This document shows positions 40,736 to 50,395 of a stretch of DNA of 64,000 nt, one piece after another. This DNA is from Citrobacter freundii (lineage in GTDB: Bacteria; Pseudomonadota; Gammaproteobacteria; Enterobacterales; Enterobacteriaceae). The notes under the pieces are model-generated. The model ran no database searches, had not been told where the DNA came from, and saw only the letters and a list, made by a program, of their open reading frames with translations. Each line of letters starts with the position of its first letter. The first letter of the stretch is position 1. The position numbers and the translations under genes are program-made. Location of the stretch: contig NZ_CP099222.1 in NCBI RefSeq assembly GCF_029717145.1, positions 1,798,001 through 1,862,000 of the forward strand. The letters are read 5' to 3'.

Positions 40736-41530
40736 ATGAAAAAGGCGCTTCTGGTGGTCAGTTTTGGCACCAGCTATCACGACACCTGTGAGAAAAATAT
40801 TGTGGCCTGTGAGCGCGATCTTGCGGCCAGTTGCCCTGACCGTGACCTGTTTCGGGCATTTACCTCCGGGATGATCATCCGCAAGCTCAAACAGCGCGAC
40901 GGCATTGACATCGACACGCCGTTGCAGGCCCTGCAAAAGCTGGCGGAGCAGGGGTATCAGGATGTGGCTATTCAGTCGCTGCACATCATTAACGGTGACG
41001 AGTACGAAAAAATAGTTCGTGAAGTACAAAGTATGCGCCCGCTGTTTGCCCGCCTGACGCTGGGGGTTCCCCTGCTGAGTAGCCATGATGATTACGCGCA
41101 ACTGATGCTGGCGCTGCAGCAGCAGATGCCGTCGCTTGGTGAGCGCGAAAAAGTGGTGTTTATGGGGCACGGGGCCAGCCATCACGCCTTTGCCGCTTAT
41201 GCCTGCCTCGATCACATGATGACCGCGCAGGGTTTCCCGGCGCGAGTTGGTGCGGTAGAGAGCTACCCGGAAGTGGATATTCTTATCGACAGCTTAGGTC
41301 GCGAAGGGATAACAGCGGTGCATCTTATGCCATTAATGCTGGTTGCGGGTGACCACGCTATCAACGATATGGCCTCCGACGAAGACGACTCGTGGAAAAC
41401 ATTATTTAACGCGGCAGGCATTCCGGCCACGCCGTGGCTGAGTGGTCTGGGTGAGAACCCGGCGGTACGCGCCATGTTCGTGGCACATTTACAGCAGGCG
41501 CTGAGCGTGGCGCTGGAGGAAGCAGCATGA
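40736..41530 (+). CDS. cbiK: Sirohydrochlorin cobaltochelatase CbiK
   Basis: A 264-residue anaerobic class II chelatase that inserts Co2+ into sirohydrochlorin. V-S-F-G-T-S-Y at the N terminus, M-G-H-G-A-S-H-H and L-M-P-L-M-L-V-A-G-D-H carry the expected metal-binding histidines. AAGGAG lies before the ATG, one of the stronger ribosome sites inside the operon. Confidence 0.96.
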   Translation: MKKALLVVSFGTSYHDTCEKNIVACERDLAASCPDRDLFRAFTSGMIIRKLKQRDGIDIDTPLQALQKLAEQGYQDVAIQSLHIINGDEYEKIVREVQSMRPLFARLTLGVPLLSSHDDYAQLMLALQQQMPSLGEREKVVFMGHGASHHAFAAYACLDHMMTAQGFPARVGAVESYPEVDILIDSLGREGITAVHLMPLMLVAGDHAINDMASDEDDSWKTLFNAAGIPATPWLSGLGENPAVRAMFVAHLQQALSVALEEAA

Positions 41531-42240
41531 GTGGCAAATTGTATGCATTGAGCACCGGGCCAGGTGCTTCCGATCTGGTAACCGTGCGCGCGGCGCGCAC
41601 GCTCGGCTCGCTGGATATTCTCTATGCGCCCGCCGGGCGTAAAGGTGGCGACAGCCTGGCGCTGTCTATCGTTCGGGAATATGTCGGTGAGCAGACCGAA
41701 ATCCGCTGCTGCCATTTCCCGATGAGCGCCGACAGTACCGAAAAAGAAGCCGTCTGGGATGAGGTTGCCGCTGCACTGGTTGCGGAAGTGGAGGCCGGCA
41801 AGCAGGTCGGTTTCATTACCCTCGGCGATGCCATGCTGTTCAGTACCTGGGTCTTTTTACTCCAGCGTATTGGTAATCCTGATTGGTTAGAAATCGTCCC
41901 CGGCGTGACCTCATTTGCTGCTATTGCCGCGCGCTCAAAAACGCCGCTCGCCATGGAACAGCAGTCGCTGGCGGTCGTCTCGTGCACTGCGCCGGAGGCA
42001 GAAATCCGGCAGGCGTTAAAGCAGCATGACAGCCTGGTGCTGATGAAGGTCTACGGTCGGTTTGCACGCATCAAGGCGTTGCTGCAAGAAGAAGACATTC
42101 TGGACTGCGCGTTAATGATGTCCGAAGCCACGCTACCGGGTGAGCAGTGCTGGCGCCAACTCAGTGAAGTGAGTGACGATCAGCCGCTGCCGTATTTCTC
42201 GACCATTCTGGTCAATAAACAGTGGGAGTATGAAAGATGA
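41527..42240 (+). CDS. cbiL: Cobalt-factor-2 C20-methyltransferase CbiL
   Basis: A 237-residue tetrapyrrole methylase that methylates C-20 of cobalt-factor II. S-T-G-P-G-A-S-D-L-V-T and L-G-D-A-M-L-F-S-T-W are the expected SAM-site segments. It overlaps cbiK and cbiM by 4 bases each. Confidence 0.95.
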   Translation: MSGKLYALSTGPGASDLVTVRAARTLGSLDILYAPAGRKGGDSLALSIVREYVGEQTEIRCCHFPMSADSTEKEAVWDEVAAALVAEVEAGKQVGFITLGDAMLFSTWVFLLQRIGNPDWLEIVPGVTSFAAIAARSKTPLAMEQQSLAVVSCTAPEAEIRQALKQHDSLVLMKVYGRFARIKALLQEEDILDCALMMSEATLPGEQCWRQLSEVSDDQPLPYFSTILVNKQWEYER

Positions 42241-42974
42241 AGCTAGAACACCAGCTAAAACAGCTGTCTTTCAGCGGGTTGGCTGCGGCGCTATTGCTGA
42301 TGATTGTGCCTGAGCAGGCGTTTGCTATGCACATTATGGAAGGCTTTTTACCGCCGATGTGGGCGCTGGCCTGGTGGCTGCTGTTTTTACCCTGCCTGTG
42401 GTATGGGCTGGTGCGCCTGCGCCAAATTGTGCAGGAAGATAACCACCAGAAAGTGTTACTGGCCCTGTGTGGCGCGTTTATTTTCGTGCTGTCAGCGCTG
42501 AAAATTCCATCTGTTACCGGGAGTTGTTCGCATCCGACCGGGGTCGGTCTGGCGGTGATTCTGTTCGGGCCAGGCGTGGTGGCCATTCTCGGGGCCATCG
42601 TTTTGTTATTCCAGGCATTATTGCTGGCACATGGCGGTTTGACCACGCTGGGCGCTAATGGTATGTCGATGGCGGTTATTGGTCCGGTCGTCGGCTATAT
42701 GGTGTGGAAGATGGCTTGCCGTGCGGGGTTCCGTCGTGATGTCTGCGTCTTCCTCTGCGCCATGCTGGCCGATCTGGTGACCTATTTTGTGACGTCGGTG
42801 CAACTGGGTGTTGCTTTCCCTGACCCGTCCGTAGGTGCTACGGGCTCCATCATCAAGTTCATGGGGATTTTCTGCCTGACGCAGATCCCAATCGCTATCG
42901 CAGAAGGCTTGCTCACGGTGATGATTTATGACCAGCTCACCAAACGGCAGCTCATCACCGCACAAGGACATTAA
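42237..42974 (+). CDS. cbiM: Cobalt ECF transporter substrate-specific subunit CbiM
   Basis: A 245-residue membrane S component of the cobalt importer. An N-terminal hydrophobic stretch ends in Q-A-F-A and is followed by M-H-I-M-E-G-F-L. Cleavage there would expose the Met-His N terminus known to bind the metal in CbiM/NikM proteins. Several further membrane spans follow. It works with CbiN, CbiQ and CbiO, encoded next. Confidence 0.95.
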   Translation: MKLEHQLKQLSFSGLAAALLLMIVPEQAFAMHIMEGFLPPMWALAWWLLFLPCLWYGLVRLRQIVQEDNHQKVLLALCGAFIFVLSALKIPSVTGSCSHPTGVGLAVILFGPGVVAILGAIVLLFQALLLAHGGLTTLGANGMSMAVIGPVVGYMVWKMACRAGFRRDVCVFLCAMLADLVTYFVTSVQLGVAFPDPSVGATGSIIKFMGIFCLTQIPIAIAEGLLTVMIYDQLTKRQLITAQGH

Positions 42975-42976
42975 CC

Positions 42977-43258
42977 ATGAAAAAGACGCTGATTCTGTTA
43001 GCAATGGTGATTGGGCTGGTTGTCCTGCCATTTTTCATCAACCACGGTGGAGAATACGGAGGATCAGATGGCGAAGCGGAAAGCCAGATTCAGGCCATCG
43101 CTCCGCATTATGAGCCGTGGTTCCAGCCGCTGTATGAGCCAGCCAGCGGTGAAATTGAAAGTCTGCTGTTTACGCTTCAGGGATCGCTCGGTGCAGCGGT
43201 AATTTTCTACATTCTGGGTTACACCAAGGGCAGACAACGCCGTGATGACCGGTCTTGA
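42977..43258 (+). CDS. cbiN: Cobalt transporter accessory subunit CbiN
   Basis: A 93-residue protein with two membrane spans (about 5-22 and 65-85) and an acidic extracytoplasmic loop (G-G-S-D-G-E-A-E). It assists CbiM in loading cobalt. It lies 2 bases after cbiM and overlaps cbiQ by 14 bases. Confidence 0.94.
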   Translation: MKKTLILLAMVIGLVVLPFFINHGGEYGGSDGEAESQIQAIAPHYEPWFQPLYEPASGEIESLLFTLQGSLGAAVIFYILGYTKGRQRRDDRS

Positions 43259-43922
43259 CAGGCTGAGCTACCAGAGCCGCTGGTTTCATGTCACACCGCA
43301 GCGCAAAATTCTGCTGTGGTTAGTGATGATGATTCTGGCGTTTACCCTGCCTCCGTTGGGGCAGGGTATCGAGCTGTTACTCATTGCCGCACTGAGCTGC
43401 TGGCTGCTGCGCATCTCTTTCTGGCGTTGGTGTCGCTGGATGGCGTTGCCGTTTGGTTTTTTGCTGGTCGGGGTAGTGACGATCCTATTCAGTGTGAGTC
43501 GCGATCCGCATAGTTTACTGGTTAGTCTGCCAGTGGGTAGCTACTGGTTAGGCGTCACCGAAGCGGGTGTACTCACTGCCAATGCAACATTCTGGCGAAG
43601 CCTGGCGGCGCTGGCATCCACCTTTTGGTTGGTACTTAATCTGCCGTTCCCGCAATTAATTCTTTTACTGAAATGGGCGCGCGTTCCGCGCCTGCTGACT
43701 GAGCAGATCCTGCTGACCTGGCGATTTATTTTTATTCTTTTAGACGAAGCGCTCGCTATTCACCGCGCGCAAACGCTGCGTTTTGGTTATCGTAGCGTGC
43801 CGCTGAGCTATCGCTCGTTGGCAATGCTGGTGGGGCTGTTGTTTACGCGTGTGTTAATCCGCTATCAGCAAATGACCACCACACTGGATATCAAACTGTA
43901 TCAGGGTGATTTTCACCTGTAA
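43245..43922 (+). CDS. cbiQ: Cobalt ECF transporter T component CbiQ
   Basis: A 225-residue membrane coupling protein with about five to six hydrophobic segments. The A-R-V-P-R and A-Q-T-L-R-F-G-Y parts correspond to the coupling helices that contact the ATPase. The ATG at 43245 was preferred over a GTG at 43242; both lie inside the end of cbiN. Confidence 0.94.
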   Translation: MTGLDRLSYQSRWFHVTPQRKILLWLVMMILAFTLPPLGQGIELLLIAALSCWLLRISFWRWCRWMALPFGFLLVGVVTILFSVSRDPHSLLVSLPVGSYWLGVTEAGVLTANATFWRSLAALASTFWLVLNLPFPQLILLLKWARVPRLLTEQILLTWRFIFILLDEALAIHRAQTLRFGYRSVPLSYRSLAMLVGLLFTRVLIRYQQMTTTLDIKLYQGDFHL

Positions 43923-43930
43923 GGATAAGT

Positions 43931-44746
43931 ATGCTTGCCACCTCAGCGCTTTGGTTTCGCTATCAGGATGACCCGGTCCTCAAAGGGCTCACGCTGGATT
44001 TTTCCGCGCAGGCCGTCACCGGACTGGTGGGGGCCAATGGGTGCGGAAAATCCACGCTGTTTATGAACCTGAGTGGCTTGTTGCGCCCACAGCAGGGGGC
44101 GGTGATGTGGCAAGGAAAACCGCTGGATTACAGCAAGCGAGGCCTGCTGGCACTGCGTCAGCAGGTGGCAACCGTATTTCAGGACCCCGATCAGCAAATC
44201 TTTTATACCGATATCGACAGCGACATCGCCTTTAGCCTGCGCAATATTGGCGTGGATGAAAAAGAAATTGCTCGCCGGGTGGAAGATGCCCTGACGCTGG
44301 TGGATGCACAACATTTCCGTCATCAGCCTATTCAATGCCTAAGCCACGGACAAAAAAAACGCGTGGCGATCGCTGGCGCGCTGGTACTGCAGGCGCAGTA
44401 TTTGCTGCTGGATGAACCGACTGCGGGCCTTGATCCCTCGGGCCGTACGCAAATGATTGAGATTATTAAACGGATCGTGGCGCAGGGAAATCATGTAGTT
44501 ATTTCCAGCCATGATATCGATCTTATCTATGAAGTGAGTGACGCGGTTTACGTTTTGCGCCGGGGAGAAGTGCTGACGCACGGCACCCCCGGTGAGGTAT
44601 TCGCGCGCACGGACCTTATTGAACAAGCAGGATTAACTCAGCCCTGGCTGGTGAAGTTGCACACAGAGCTAGGCTTTCCATTGTGTAAAACAGAGGCTGA
44701 ATTTTATCGTTGTATGCGAGAGAACGCACTGAAGGAGGCGTCATGA
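43931..44746 (+). CDS. cbiO: Cobalt ECF transporter ATPase CbiO
   Basis: A 271-residue ABC ATPase. Walker [10 protein letters not shown] (about 34-42), the Q-loop F-Q-D-P-D-Q-Q-I, signature L-S-H-G-Q-K-K-R and Walker B Y-L-L-L-D-E-P-T are all intact. It powers the CbiMNQ importer. It overlaps cbiP by 4 bases. Confidence 0.96.
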   Translation: MLATSALWFRYQDDPVLKGLTLDFSAQAVTGLVGANGCGKSTLFMNLSGLLRPQQGAVMWQGKPLDYSKRGLLALRQQVATVFQDPDQQIFYTDIDSDIAFSLRNIGVDEKEIARRVEDALTLVDAQHFRHQPIQCLSHGQKKRVAIAGALVLQAQYLLLDEPTAGLDPSGRTQMIEIIKRIVAQGNHVVISSHDIDLIYEVSDAVYVLRRGEVLTHGTPGEVFARTDLIEQAGLTQPWLVKLHTELGFPLCKTEAEFYRCMRENALKEAS

Positions 44747-46263
44747 CGCAGGCAATAATGTTGCAGGGAACGGCATCTGATGTAGGCAAAAGCGTATTAG
44801 TCGCCGGGCTGTGTCGTATTTTTTATCAGGATGGACGACGTACTGCGCCGTTCAAATCGCAGAACATGGCGCTGAACTCGGGTATTACGCCTGAGGGGAA
44901 AGAGATGGGGCGCGCGCAAATTTTCCAGGCTGAAGCGGCAGGGATCACCCCAGATGTACGTATGAATCCGGTGCTATTGAAACCGACCAGCGACCGCAAA
45001 GCGCAGGTGGTATTGATGGGCAAAGTGGCGACCGATATGGATGCGGTAAGTTACCACGAGTACAAACCGCGTCTGCGCGAGCAGATCATTTCGGTTTATA
45101 ACAGCCTGGCGCAGGAATTTGACGTTATTGTGCTGGAAGGGGCGGGAAGTCCGGCTGAAATTAACCTGCGCGATCGCGATATCGTCAATATGGGGATGGC
45201 GGAGATGGCGCAGTGCCCGGTTGTGCTGGTGGCGGATATCGATCGCGGCGGCGTGTTTGCCTCGATTTATGGCACGCTGGCGCTGCTGCATGATCATGAA
45301 CGCGCGCGCGTAAAAGGCGTGATTATCAATAAATTTCGTGGCGATGTGGCGCTGCTCTATTCCGGTATTGAACAAATTGAAGCGCTGACCGGCGTTCCCG
45401 TACTCGGCGTGATGCCGTGGCTGGATGTTGATCTCGAAGATGAAGATGGCGTCGCGCTGCAAAAAGGGAAGTATTTACGCACCGACAAACGCGATATCGA
45501 GATTGCTGTGGTGCAACTGCCGCATATTTCCAACTTTACGGATTTTAATGCGCTGGCCGCCCAGCCGGACGTTCGGGTGCGCTATGTTCGCCACCCGGAA
45601 GAGCTGGCAGGCGTCGATCTGGTGATTTTGCCGGGCAGTAAAAATACGCTCGGCGATTTAGTCTGGCTGCGCGAAAGCGGTCTTGCGCACAGCGTGTTGC
45701 AGCTACACCGTCAGAATGTGCCGGTGGTGGGGATTTGCGGTGGCTATCAAATGCTCGGCGAGACCATTATCGATGACGTGGAGTCGGGGCTGGGAACGCT
45801 GCCGGGTCTTGGCCTGCTCGATACCGTTACCCATTTTGCGCAGCACAAAACCACGACCCTGGTTGAAGGGCAAATGTCGGCCACATTGCCGGACTGGCTG
45901 GCAGACGCCTCAGGGTTAGCTGTTCGCGGCTATGAAATTCATATGGGTGAAACGGTGTTATCCGGAGAGAGTCGGTCGGTGATGACGCTGCAAAAAGAGG
46001 GCGGTAACGTTGCTGATGGCGCGGTGACTCACGACGGTCTGGCGTTCGGCACCTATCTCCACGGCCTGTTTGACAGCGATGAATTCACGCGCGCGCTGGT
46101 GAATGGCCTGCGGGTGCGCAAAGGGTTAGCACCACTGGATTCAACCTTCCATTACGCGCAATATAAATCACAGCAGTTTGATCTGCTGGCGGATGCGATG
46201 CGGCAACACATCGATATTGAGAAAATTTATACCATCATGCAGCAACACCAGGAGCCAGTATGA
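44743..46263 (+). CDS. cbiP: Adenosylcobyric acid synthase CbiP
   Basis: A 506-residue glutamine-dependent enzyme that amidates side chains b, d, e and g of the corrin. The N-terminal ATPase domain starts [10 protein letters not shown], and the glutaminase domain has G-I-C-G-G-Y-Q-M-L with the nucleophilic Cys. The ATG at 44743, preceded by AAGGAGG, was chosen over 44710. Confidence 0.96.
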   Translation: MTQAIMLQGTASDVGKSVLVAGLCRIFYQDGRRTAPFKSQNMALNSGITPEGKEMGRAQIFQAEAAGITPDVRMNPVLLKPTSDRKAQVVLMGKVATDMDAVSYHEYKPRLREQIISVYNSLAQEFDVIVLEGAGSPAEINLRDRDIVNMGMAEMAQCPVVLVADIDRGGVFASIYGTLALLHDHERARVKGVIINKFRGDVALLYSGIEQIEALTGVPVLGVMPWLDVDLEDEDGVALQKGKYLRTDKRDIEIAVVQLPHISNFTDFNALAAQPDVRVRYVRHPEELAGVDLVILPGSKNTLGDLVWLRESGLAHSVLQLHRQNVPVVGICGGYQMLGETIIDDVESGLGTLPGLGLLDTVTHFAQHKTTTLVEGQMSATLPDWLADASGLAVRGYEIHMGETVLSGESRSVMTLQKEGGNVADGAVTHDGLAFGTYLHGLFDSDEFTRALVNGLRVRKGLAPLDSTFHYAQYKSQQFDLLADAMRQHIDIEKIYTIMQQHQEPV

Positions 46264-46805
46264 TGATTCTGGTTACCGGTGGTGCCCGTAGCGGCAAGAG
46301 CCGTCACGCAGAGGCACTGATCGCGGACTCCCCAAACGTGCTGTACATCGCGACGTCGCAGATATTCGACGAGGAGATGGCGGCGCGAATTCAACACCAT
46401 CGTGATGGACGCCCTGCGCACTGGCGTACAGCCGAGCGCTGGCAACATCTTGATGCGCTGATTACGGCCGAGAACGATCCGCACGAGGCGATTTTACTGG
46501 AATGCATTACCACGATGGTGACGAACCAGCTGTTTGCGTTAGGCGGCGACAGTTCACCGGATGGCTGGGACTACGCCGCGATGGAACGGTCCATTGAGGA
46601 TGAGATCCGTGTGCTGATTGACGCTTGTCAGCGTTGCCCGGCAAAAGTCGTGCTGGTGACTAACGAAGTGGGGATGGGGATTGTTCCGGAAAATCGTCTG
46701 GCGCGGCATTTTCGCGATATTGCTGGACGGGTAAACCAGCGTCTGGCGGCAGCGTCAGATGAGGTCTGGCTGGTGGTATCTGGAATTGGAGTCAAAATTA
46801 AATGA
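46260..46805 (+). CDS. cobU: Adenosylcobinamide kinase / guanylyltransferase CobU
   Basis: A 181-residue bifunctional enzyme of the nucleotide-loop pathway. The P-loop G-G-A-R-S-G-K-S lies near residue 7, and I-Q-H-H-R carries the histidine guanylylated during catalysis. It activates cobinamide as AdoCbi-GDP. It overlaps cbiP and cobS by 4 bases. Confidence 0.96.
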   Translation: MMILVTGGARSGKSRHAEALIADSPNVLYIATSQIFDEEMAARIQHHRDGRPAHWRTAERWQHLDALITAENDPHEAILLECITTMVTNQLFALGGDSSPDGWDYAAMERSIEDEIRVLIDACQRCPAKVVLVTNEVGMGIVPENRLARHFRDIAGRVNQRLAAASDEVWLVVSGIGVKIK

Positions 46806-47545
46806 GTAAGTTGTTTTGGGCAATGCTCTCGTTTATCAGTCGCTTGCCCGTTCCTGCGCGCTGGTCGCAAGGACTGGAGTTCGAACAATACTCGCGCGGC
46901 ATCGTCATGTTCCCGCTGATTGGCGTGGTGCTGGGAGGGTTGACGGGACTGGTCTTCATGGCGCTGCAAACCTGGTGCGGTATCCCGCTGGCAGCGCTGT
47001 TTAGCGTGCTGGCGTTGGCGCTGCTGACCGGCGGTTTTCATCTTGACGGTCTGGCGGATACCTGTGATGGCGTGTTTTCTGCTCGTCGGCGCGAGCGGAT
47101 GCTGGAAATAATGCGCGACAGCCGCCTGGGGACCCACGGCGGACTGGCGCTGATCTTTGTTCTGCTGGCTAAAGTGCTGGTGGTGAGCGAACTGGCTCTA
47201 CGCGGAACGCCAATGCTGGCTGCACTGACTGCAGCCTGTGTGGCAGGGCGTGGAACCGCAGTTCTGCTGATGTACCGGCATCGTTATGCCCGCGAAGAAG
47301 GGCTGGGAAATGTCTTTATAGGCAAAGTAACCGGACGACAAACCTGCGTTACGTTGGGGCTTGCGGCGATCCTTGCTGCTGTACTGCTTCCCGGCATGCG
47401 TGGAGTGGCGGCGCTGGTCGTCACGATGGTGGCAATTTTCATTCTTGGGCAATTATTAAAACGCACGTTAGGTGGGCAGACCGGCGATACGCTTGGCGCG
47501 GCCATCGAACTTGGCGAGTTGATCTTCTTACTGGCCCTGCTTTGA
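46802..47545 (+). CDS. cobS: Cobalamin (5'-phosphate) synthase CobS
   Basis: A 247-residue polytopic membrane protein that joins AdoCbi-GDP with alpha-ribazole (phosphate) to give cobalamin (phosphate). Its motif [13 protein letters not shown] (about 79-91) is the metal-binding catalytic signature. Confidence 0.96.
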   Translation: MSKLFWAMLSFISRLPVPARWSQGLEFEQYSRGIVMFPLIGVVLGGLTGLVFMALQTWCGIPLAALFSVLALALLTGGFHLDGLADTCDGVFSARRRERMLEIMRDSRLGTHGGLALIFVLLAKVLVVSELALRGTPMLAALTAACVAGRGTAVLLMYRHRYAREEGLGNVFIGKVTGRQTCVTLGLAAILAAVLLPGMRGVAALVVTMVAIFILGQLLKRTLGGQTGDTLGAAIELGELIFLLALL

Positions 47546-47570
47546 GCCAGTCAACACATTGAGAACCCTT

Positions 47571-48635
47571 ATGCAGACTTTATCCGCTTTACTCCACGCG
47601 ATCCCTTCTCCCGACAGTGCTGCAATGTTACGCGCACAGCAGCATATTGATGGCTTACTTAAACCACCGGGCAGCCTGGGACGTCTTGAGTCCCTGGCCG
47701 TGCAACTCGCCGGTATGCCAGGCCTGAAGGGCGTGCCGCGCGTGGGGGGGAAAGCGATGCTGGTGATGTGCGCCGATCACGGCGTCTGGGATGAAGGTGT
47801 GGCCGTTTCGCCGAAAGTGGTTACGGCGATTCAGGCAGCAAATATGACGCGTGGCACGACCGGCGTTTGCGTACTGGCGACCCAGGTTGGCGCAAAGGTT
47901 CATGTGATTGATGTGGGGATTGACGCTGACCCTATTCCTGGCGTGGTGAATATGCGCGTTGCGCGTGGCTGCGGCAATATTGCTGAAGGCCCGGCAATGC
48001 ACCGTTCTCAGGCCGAGGAACTGTTGCTGGAAGTGATGCGCTATACCCGTGAACTGGCGAAAGAGGGCGTCACGCTGTTTGGCGTCGGCGAGTTGGGCAT
48101 GGCCAATACCACGCCTGCGGCGGCGATTGTTAGCGTACTGACTGGCAGTGATGCTGAGGCGGTGGTGGGGATTGGCGCTAACCTGCCACTCTCGCGGGTG
48201 GGCAATAAGGTGGATGTGGTGCGTAGGGCGATCGCCGTTAATCAGCCCGACCCCACAGATGGTATCGATGTGCTGGCCAAAGTCGGTGGTTTTGATCTTG
48301 TGGGGATGACGGGTGTGATGCTGGGGGCTGCCTCCTGCGGTCTGCCGGTGTTGCTGGACGGGTTCCTTTCTTATTCCGCTGCGCTGGCAGCCTGTCAGAT
48401 TGCGCCTGAGATTAAGCCGTACCTGATCCCATCACATTTTTCCGCCGAAAAAGGTGCCCGTACCGCCCTGGCGCATCTGGAACTAGACCCGTATCTCAAC
48501 ATGGGCATGCGTTTAGGTGAAGGCAGCGGTGCCGCGCTGGCGATGCCGATCGTTGAGGCCGCCTGCGCCATGTACAACAATATGGGGCATTTAGCCGCCA
48601 GCAATATTGTGCTTCCGGACGGTAAGGAAGCGTAG
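47571..48635 (+). CDS. cobT: Nicotinate-nucleotide-dimethylbenzimidazole phosphoribosyltransferase CobT
   Basis: A 354-residue enzyme that forms alpha-ribazole phosphate from the lower-ligand base. [16 protein letters not shown] and the catalytic-Glu region around G-E-G-S-G-A-A-L-A are present. The ATG at 47571 was chosen over 47559 to match the family start M-Q-T-L. Last gene of the cob operon, followed by a terminator. Confidence 0.96.
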   Translation: MQTLSALLHAIPSPDSAAMLRAQQHIDGLLKPPGSLGRLESLAVQLAGMPGLKGVPRVGGKAMLVMCADHGVWDEGVAVSPKVVTAIQAANMTRGTTGVCVLATQVGAKVHVIDVGIDADPIPGVVNMRVARGCGNIAEGPAMHRSQAEELLLEVMRYTRELAKEGVTLFGVGELGMANTTPAAAIVSVLTGSDAEAVVGIGANLPLSRVGNKVDVVRRAIAVNQPDPTDGIDVLAKVGGFDLVGMTGVMLGAASCGLPVLLDGFLSYSAALAACQIAPEIKPYLIPSHFSAEKGARTALAHLELDPYLNMGMRLGEGSGAALAMPIVEAACAMYNNMGHLAASNIVLPDGKEA

Positions 48636-48644
48636 TCAAGCTGC

Positions 48645-48672
48645 ACCCCGCTCAACGGCGGGGTTCTTGTTG
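48645..48672 (+). terminator. Terminator of the cob operon
   Basis: Stem ACCCCGC (48645-48651) / GCGGGGT (48658-48664) followed by TCTTGTT. It lies just after cobT and before erfK. Confidence 0.75.
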
Positions 48673-48750
48673 GTAGGGTCCGTCGTAACCCCGTTAACCC
48701 GATAAAAAAGCTATAATTAACGGATATCTGCTGCGGCGAAGGAAAGGACA

Positions 48751-49680
48751 ATGATGCGTCGTGTAAAACTGTTGTGTTCACTTATCATACTGCTTGCCGG
48801 CCAGGGAGCTCAGGCGGTGAGCTATCCGTTGCCGCCAGAGGGCAGCCGCCTGGTCGGCAGTCCGCTGACTATTACGGTGCCGCCAGCCAATACGCAACCG
48901 CTGGAAGCATTTGCGGCGCAGTACGGGCAGGGGCTGAGCAATATGCTGGAAGCCAATCCGGGGGTGGATGTCTATTTGCCGAAGTCGGGCTCTACGCTGG
49001 TGGTGCCACAGCAGGTTATTTTGCCGGATACCGTGCGTGAGGGCATTGTTATAAACGTCGCTGAAATGCGTCTTTACTATTACCCCAAAGACAGCAATAC
49101 AGTTGAAATCTTACCCATCGGTATCGGTCAGGCGGGGAGAGAAACGCCGCGCAACTGGGTGACGACGGTACAGCGCAAGCAGGAAGCACCGAGCTGGACG
49201 CCAACAGCAAATACCCGCCGGGAATACGCCGCGCGTGGCGAAAGCTTACCGGCGTTTGTTCCGGCCGGGCCGGAAAATCCGATGGGGTTGTACGCCATTT
49301 ATATTGGCAAGCTGTACGCTATTCACGGCACCAATGCTAATTTCGGAATTGGGCTGCGAGTCAGCCAGGGCTGTATTCGCCTGCGCAATGACGATATTAA
49401 ATACCTGTTTGATACCGTGCCGGTGGGAACGCGGGTTCAACTTATCGACCGGCCTGTTAAATACAGCACTGAGCCAGACGGTAGCCACTGGGTTGAAGTT
49501 CATGAACCGTTGTCACGCAACCGCAGCGAATATGAGTCGGATAAAAAGATCCCACTGCCGGTGACTTCGGCATTACGCAGTTTTGTGAGCGGAGAGGGAG
49601 TGGACGTCAGTCGTGCTAATGCAACGCTGGAACGCCGCTCCGGGATGCCAGTGAATATCAGCCAGGTGCAGAGATTCTAA
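48751..49680 (+). CDS. erfK: L,D-transpeptidase ErfK (LdtA)
   Basis: A 309-residue periplasmic YkuD-family enzyme that attaches Braun lipoprotein to peptidoglycan. A signal peptide (to about A-Q-A, residue 22) precedes a short LysM-like part and the catalytic domain with H192 in I-H-G-T and C208 in S-Q-G-C-I-R. Two adjacent ATGs exist; both are plausible. It directly follows cobT, as in E. coli. Confidence 0.95.
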   Translation: MMRRVKLLCSLIILLAGQGAQAVSYPLPPEGSRLVGSPLTITVPPANTQPLEAFAAQYGQGLSNMLEANPGVDVYLPKSGSTLVVPQQVILPDTVREGIVINVAEMRLYYYPKDSNTVEILPIGIGQAGRETPRNWVTTVQRKQEAPSWTPTANTRREYAARGESLPAFVPAGPENPMGLYAIYIGKLYAIHGTNANFGIGLRVSQGCIRLRNDDIKYLFDTVPVGTRVQLIDRPVKYSTEPDGSHWVEVHEPLSRNRSEYESDKKIPLPVTSALRSFVSGEGVDVSRANATLERRSGMPVNISQVQRF

Positions 49681-49691
49681 TCACTACCCCG

Positions 49692-49726
49692 CGCGGCCTG
49701 TATGTTACTGTCAGGCCGCGTGCTTC
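49692..49726 (+). terminator. Terminator between convergent erfK and the ABC ATPase
   Basis: Perfect 9-bp stem CGCGGCCTG (49692-49700) / CAGGCCGCG (49712-49720), then TGCTTCGTTT. It overlaps the stop codon of the opposing ATPase gene, so it may serve both strands. Confidence 0.7.
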
Positions 49727-50385
49727 GTTTGAAACTGACCCATTTTCACAAAACCAATATGGTCCGCCATCAACTGCGCTTCATGCTCACTGTGGGTGAC
49801 CAGCAGCGCCGTTTGTCCGGCGGCGCGCAAAATATCCCGTACCTCGCCACCCAGACGCTCGCGGGTGCTTTTATCCAGACTGGAAAACGGTTCATCCAGC
49901 AGCAGAATATCCGGATGTGGCGCCAGGGCGCGGGCCAGGGCGATACGCTGCTGCTGCCCGCCAGAAAGCTCATGAGGGTAATGGCTGGCGTGGCTGTGTA
50001 GTTCAACCATTTTTAACAGCTCGGTGACTCTGGCCTGTTGCGCTTCTCGTGGCAGGCGGCGCAAACCAAAGGCCACGTTTTGTTGGGCTGTCAGATGTGG
50101 GAATAACGCGTATTCCTGAAACACCATGCCAACATGCCGTTTTTCCGGCGGCAGATGCACGCCGGGGCCAGCAACACGCCGCTGTGAAACATAAATCTCT
50201 CCGCGTTGCAGGCGTTCAAATCCGGCGACCGCGCGCAAAACCGTGGTTTTCCCACAGCCTGACGCACCCAGCAGGCAGGCGATTTCGCCTTTGCGCACCG
50301 ACATTGAAAAGCCGGTCAGCACCGGTTGCTGGCTGTTGCCGTAGGCCACGTGTACATCCTGGAGTCGTAACGCGATTTCTGACAT
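49711..50385 (-). CDS. Iron ABC transporter ATPase (FbpC-like, short)
   Basis: A 224-residue ABC ATPase with Walker A G-A-S-G-C-G-K-T-T, signature L-S-G-G-Q-Q-Q-R and Walker B I-L-L-L-D-E-P-F. It ends soon after the H-loop, so it lacks the 100-120-residue C-terminal regulatory (TOBE-like) domain of typical FbpC/SfuC proteins. The ATG at 50385 was chosen, 10 bases after the permease stop; an upstream GTG at 50403 overlaps the permease. It energises the adjacent permease. Confidence 0.9.
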   Translation of the reverse strand: MSEIALRLQDVHVAYGNSQQPVLTGFSMSVRKGEIACLLGASGCGKTTVLRAVAGFERLQRGEIYVSQRRVAGPGVHLPPEKRHVGMVFQEYALFPHLTAQQNVAFGLRRLPREAQQARVTELLKMVELHSHASHYPHELSGGQQQRIALARALAPHPDILLLDEPFSSLDKSTRERLGGEVRDILRAAGQTALLVTHSEHEAQLMADHIGFVKMGQFQTKHAA

Positions 50386-50395
50386 TGTTGCTCTC

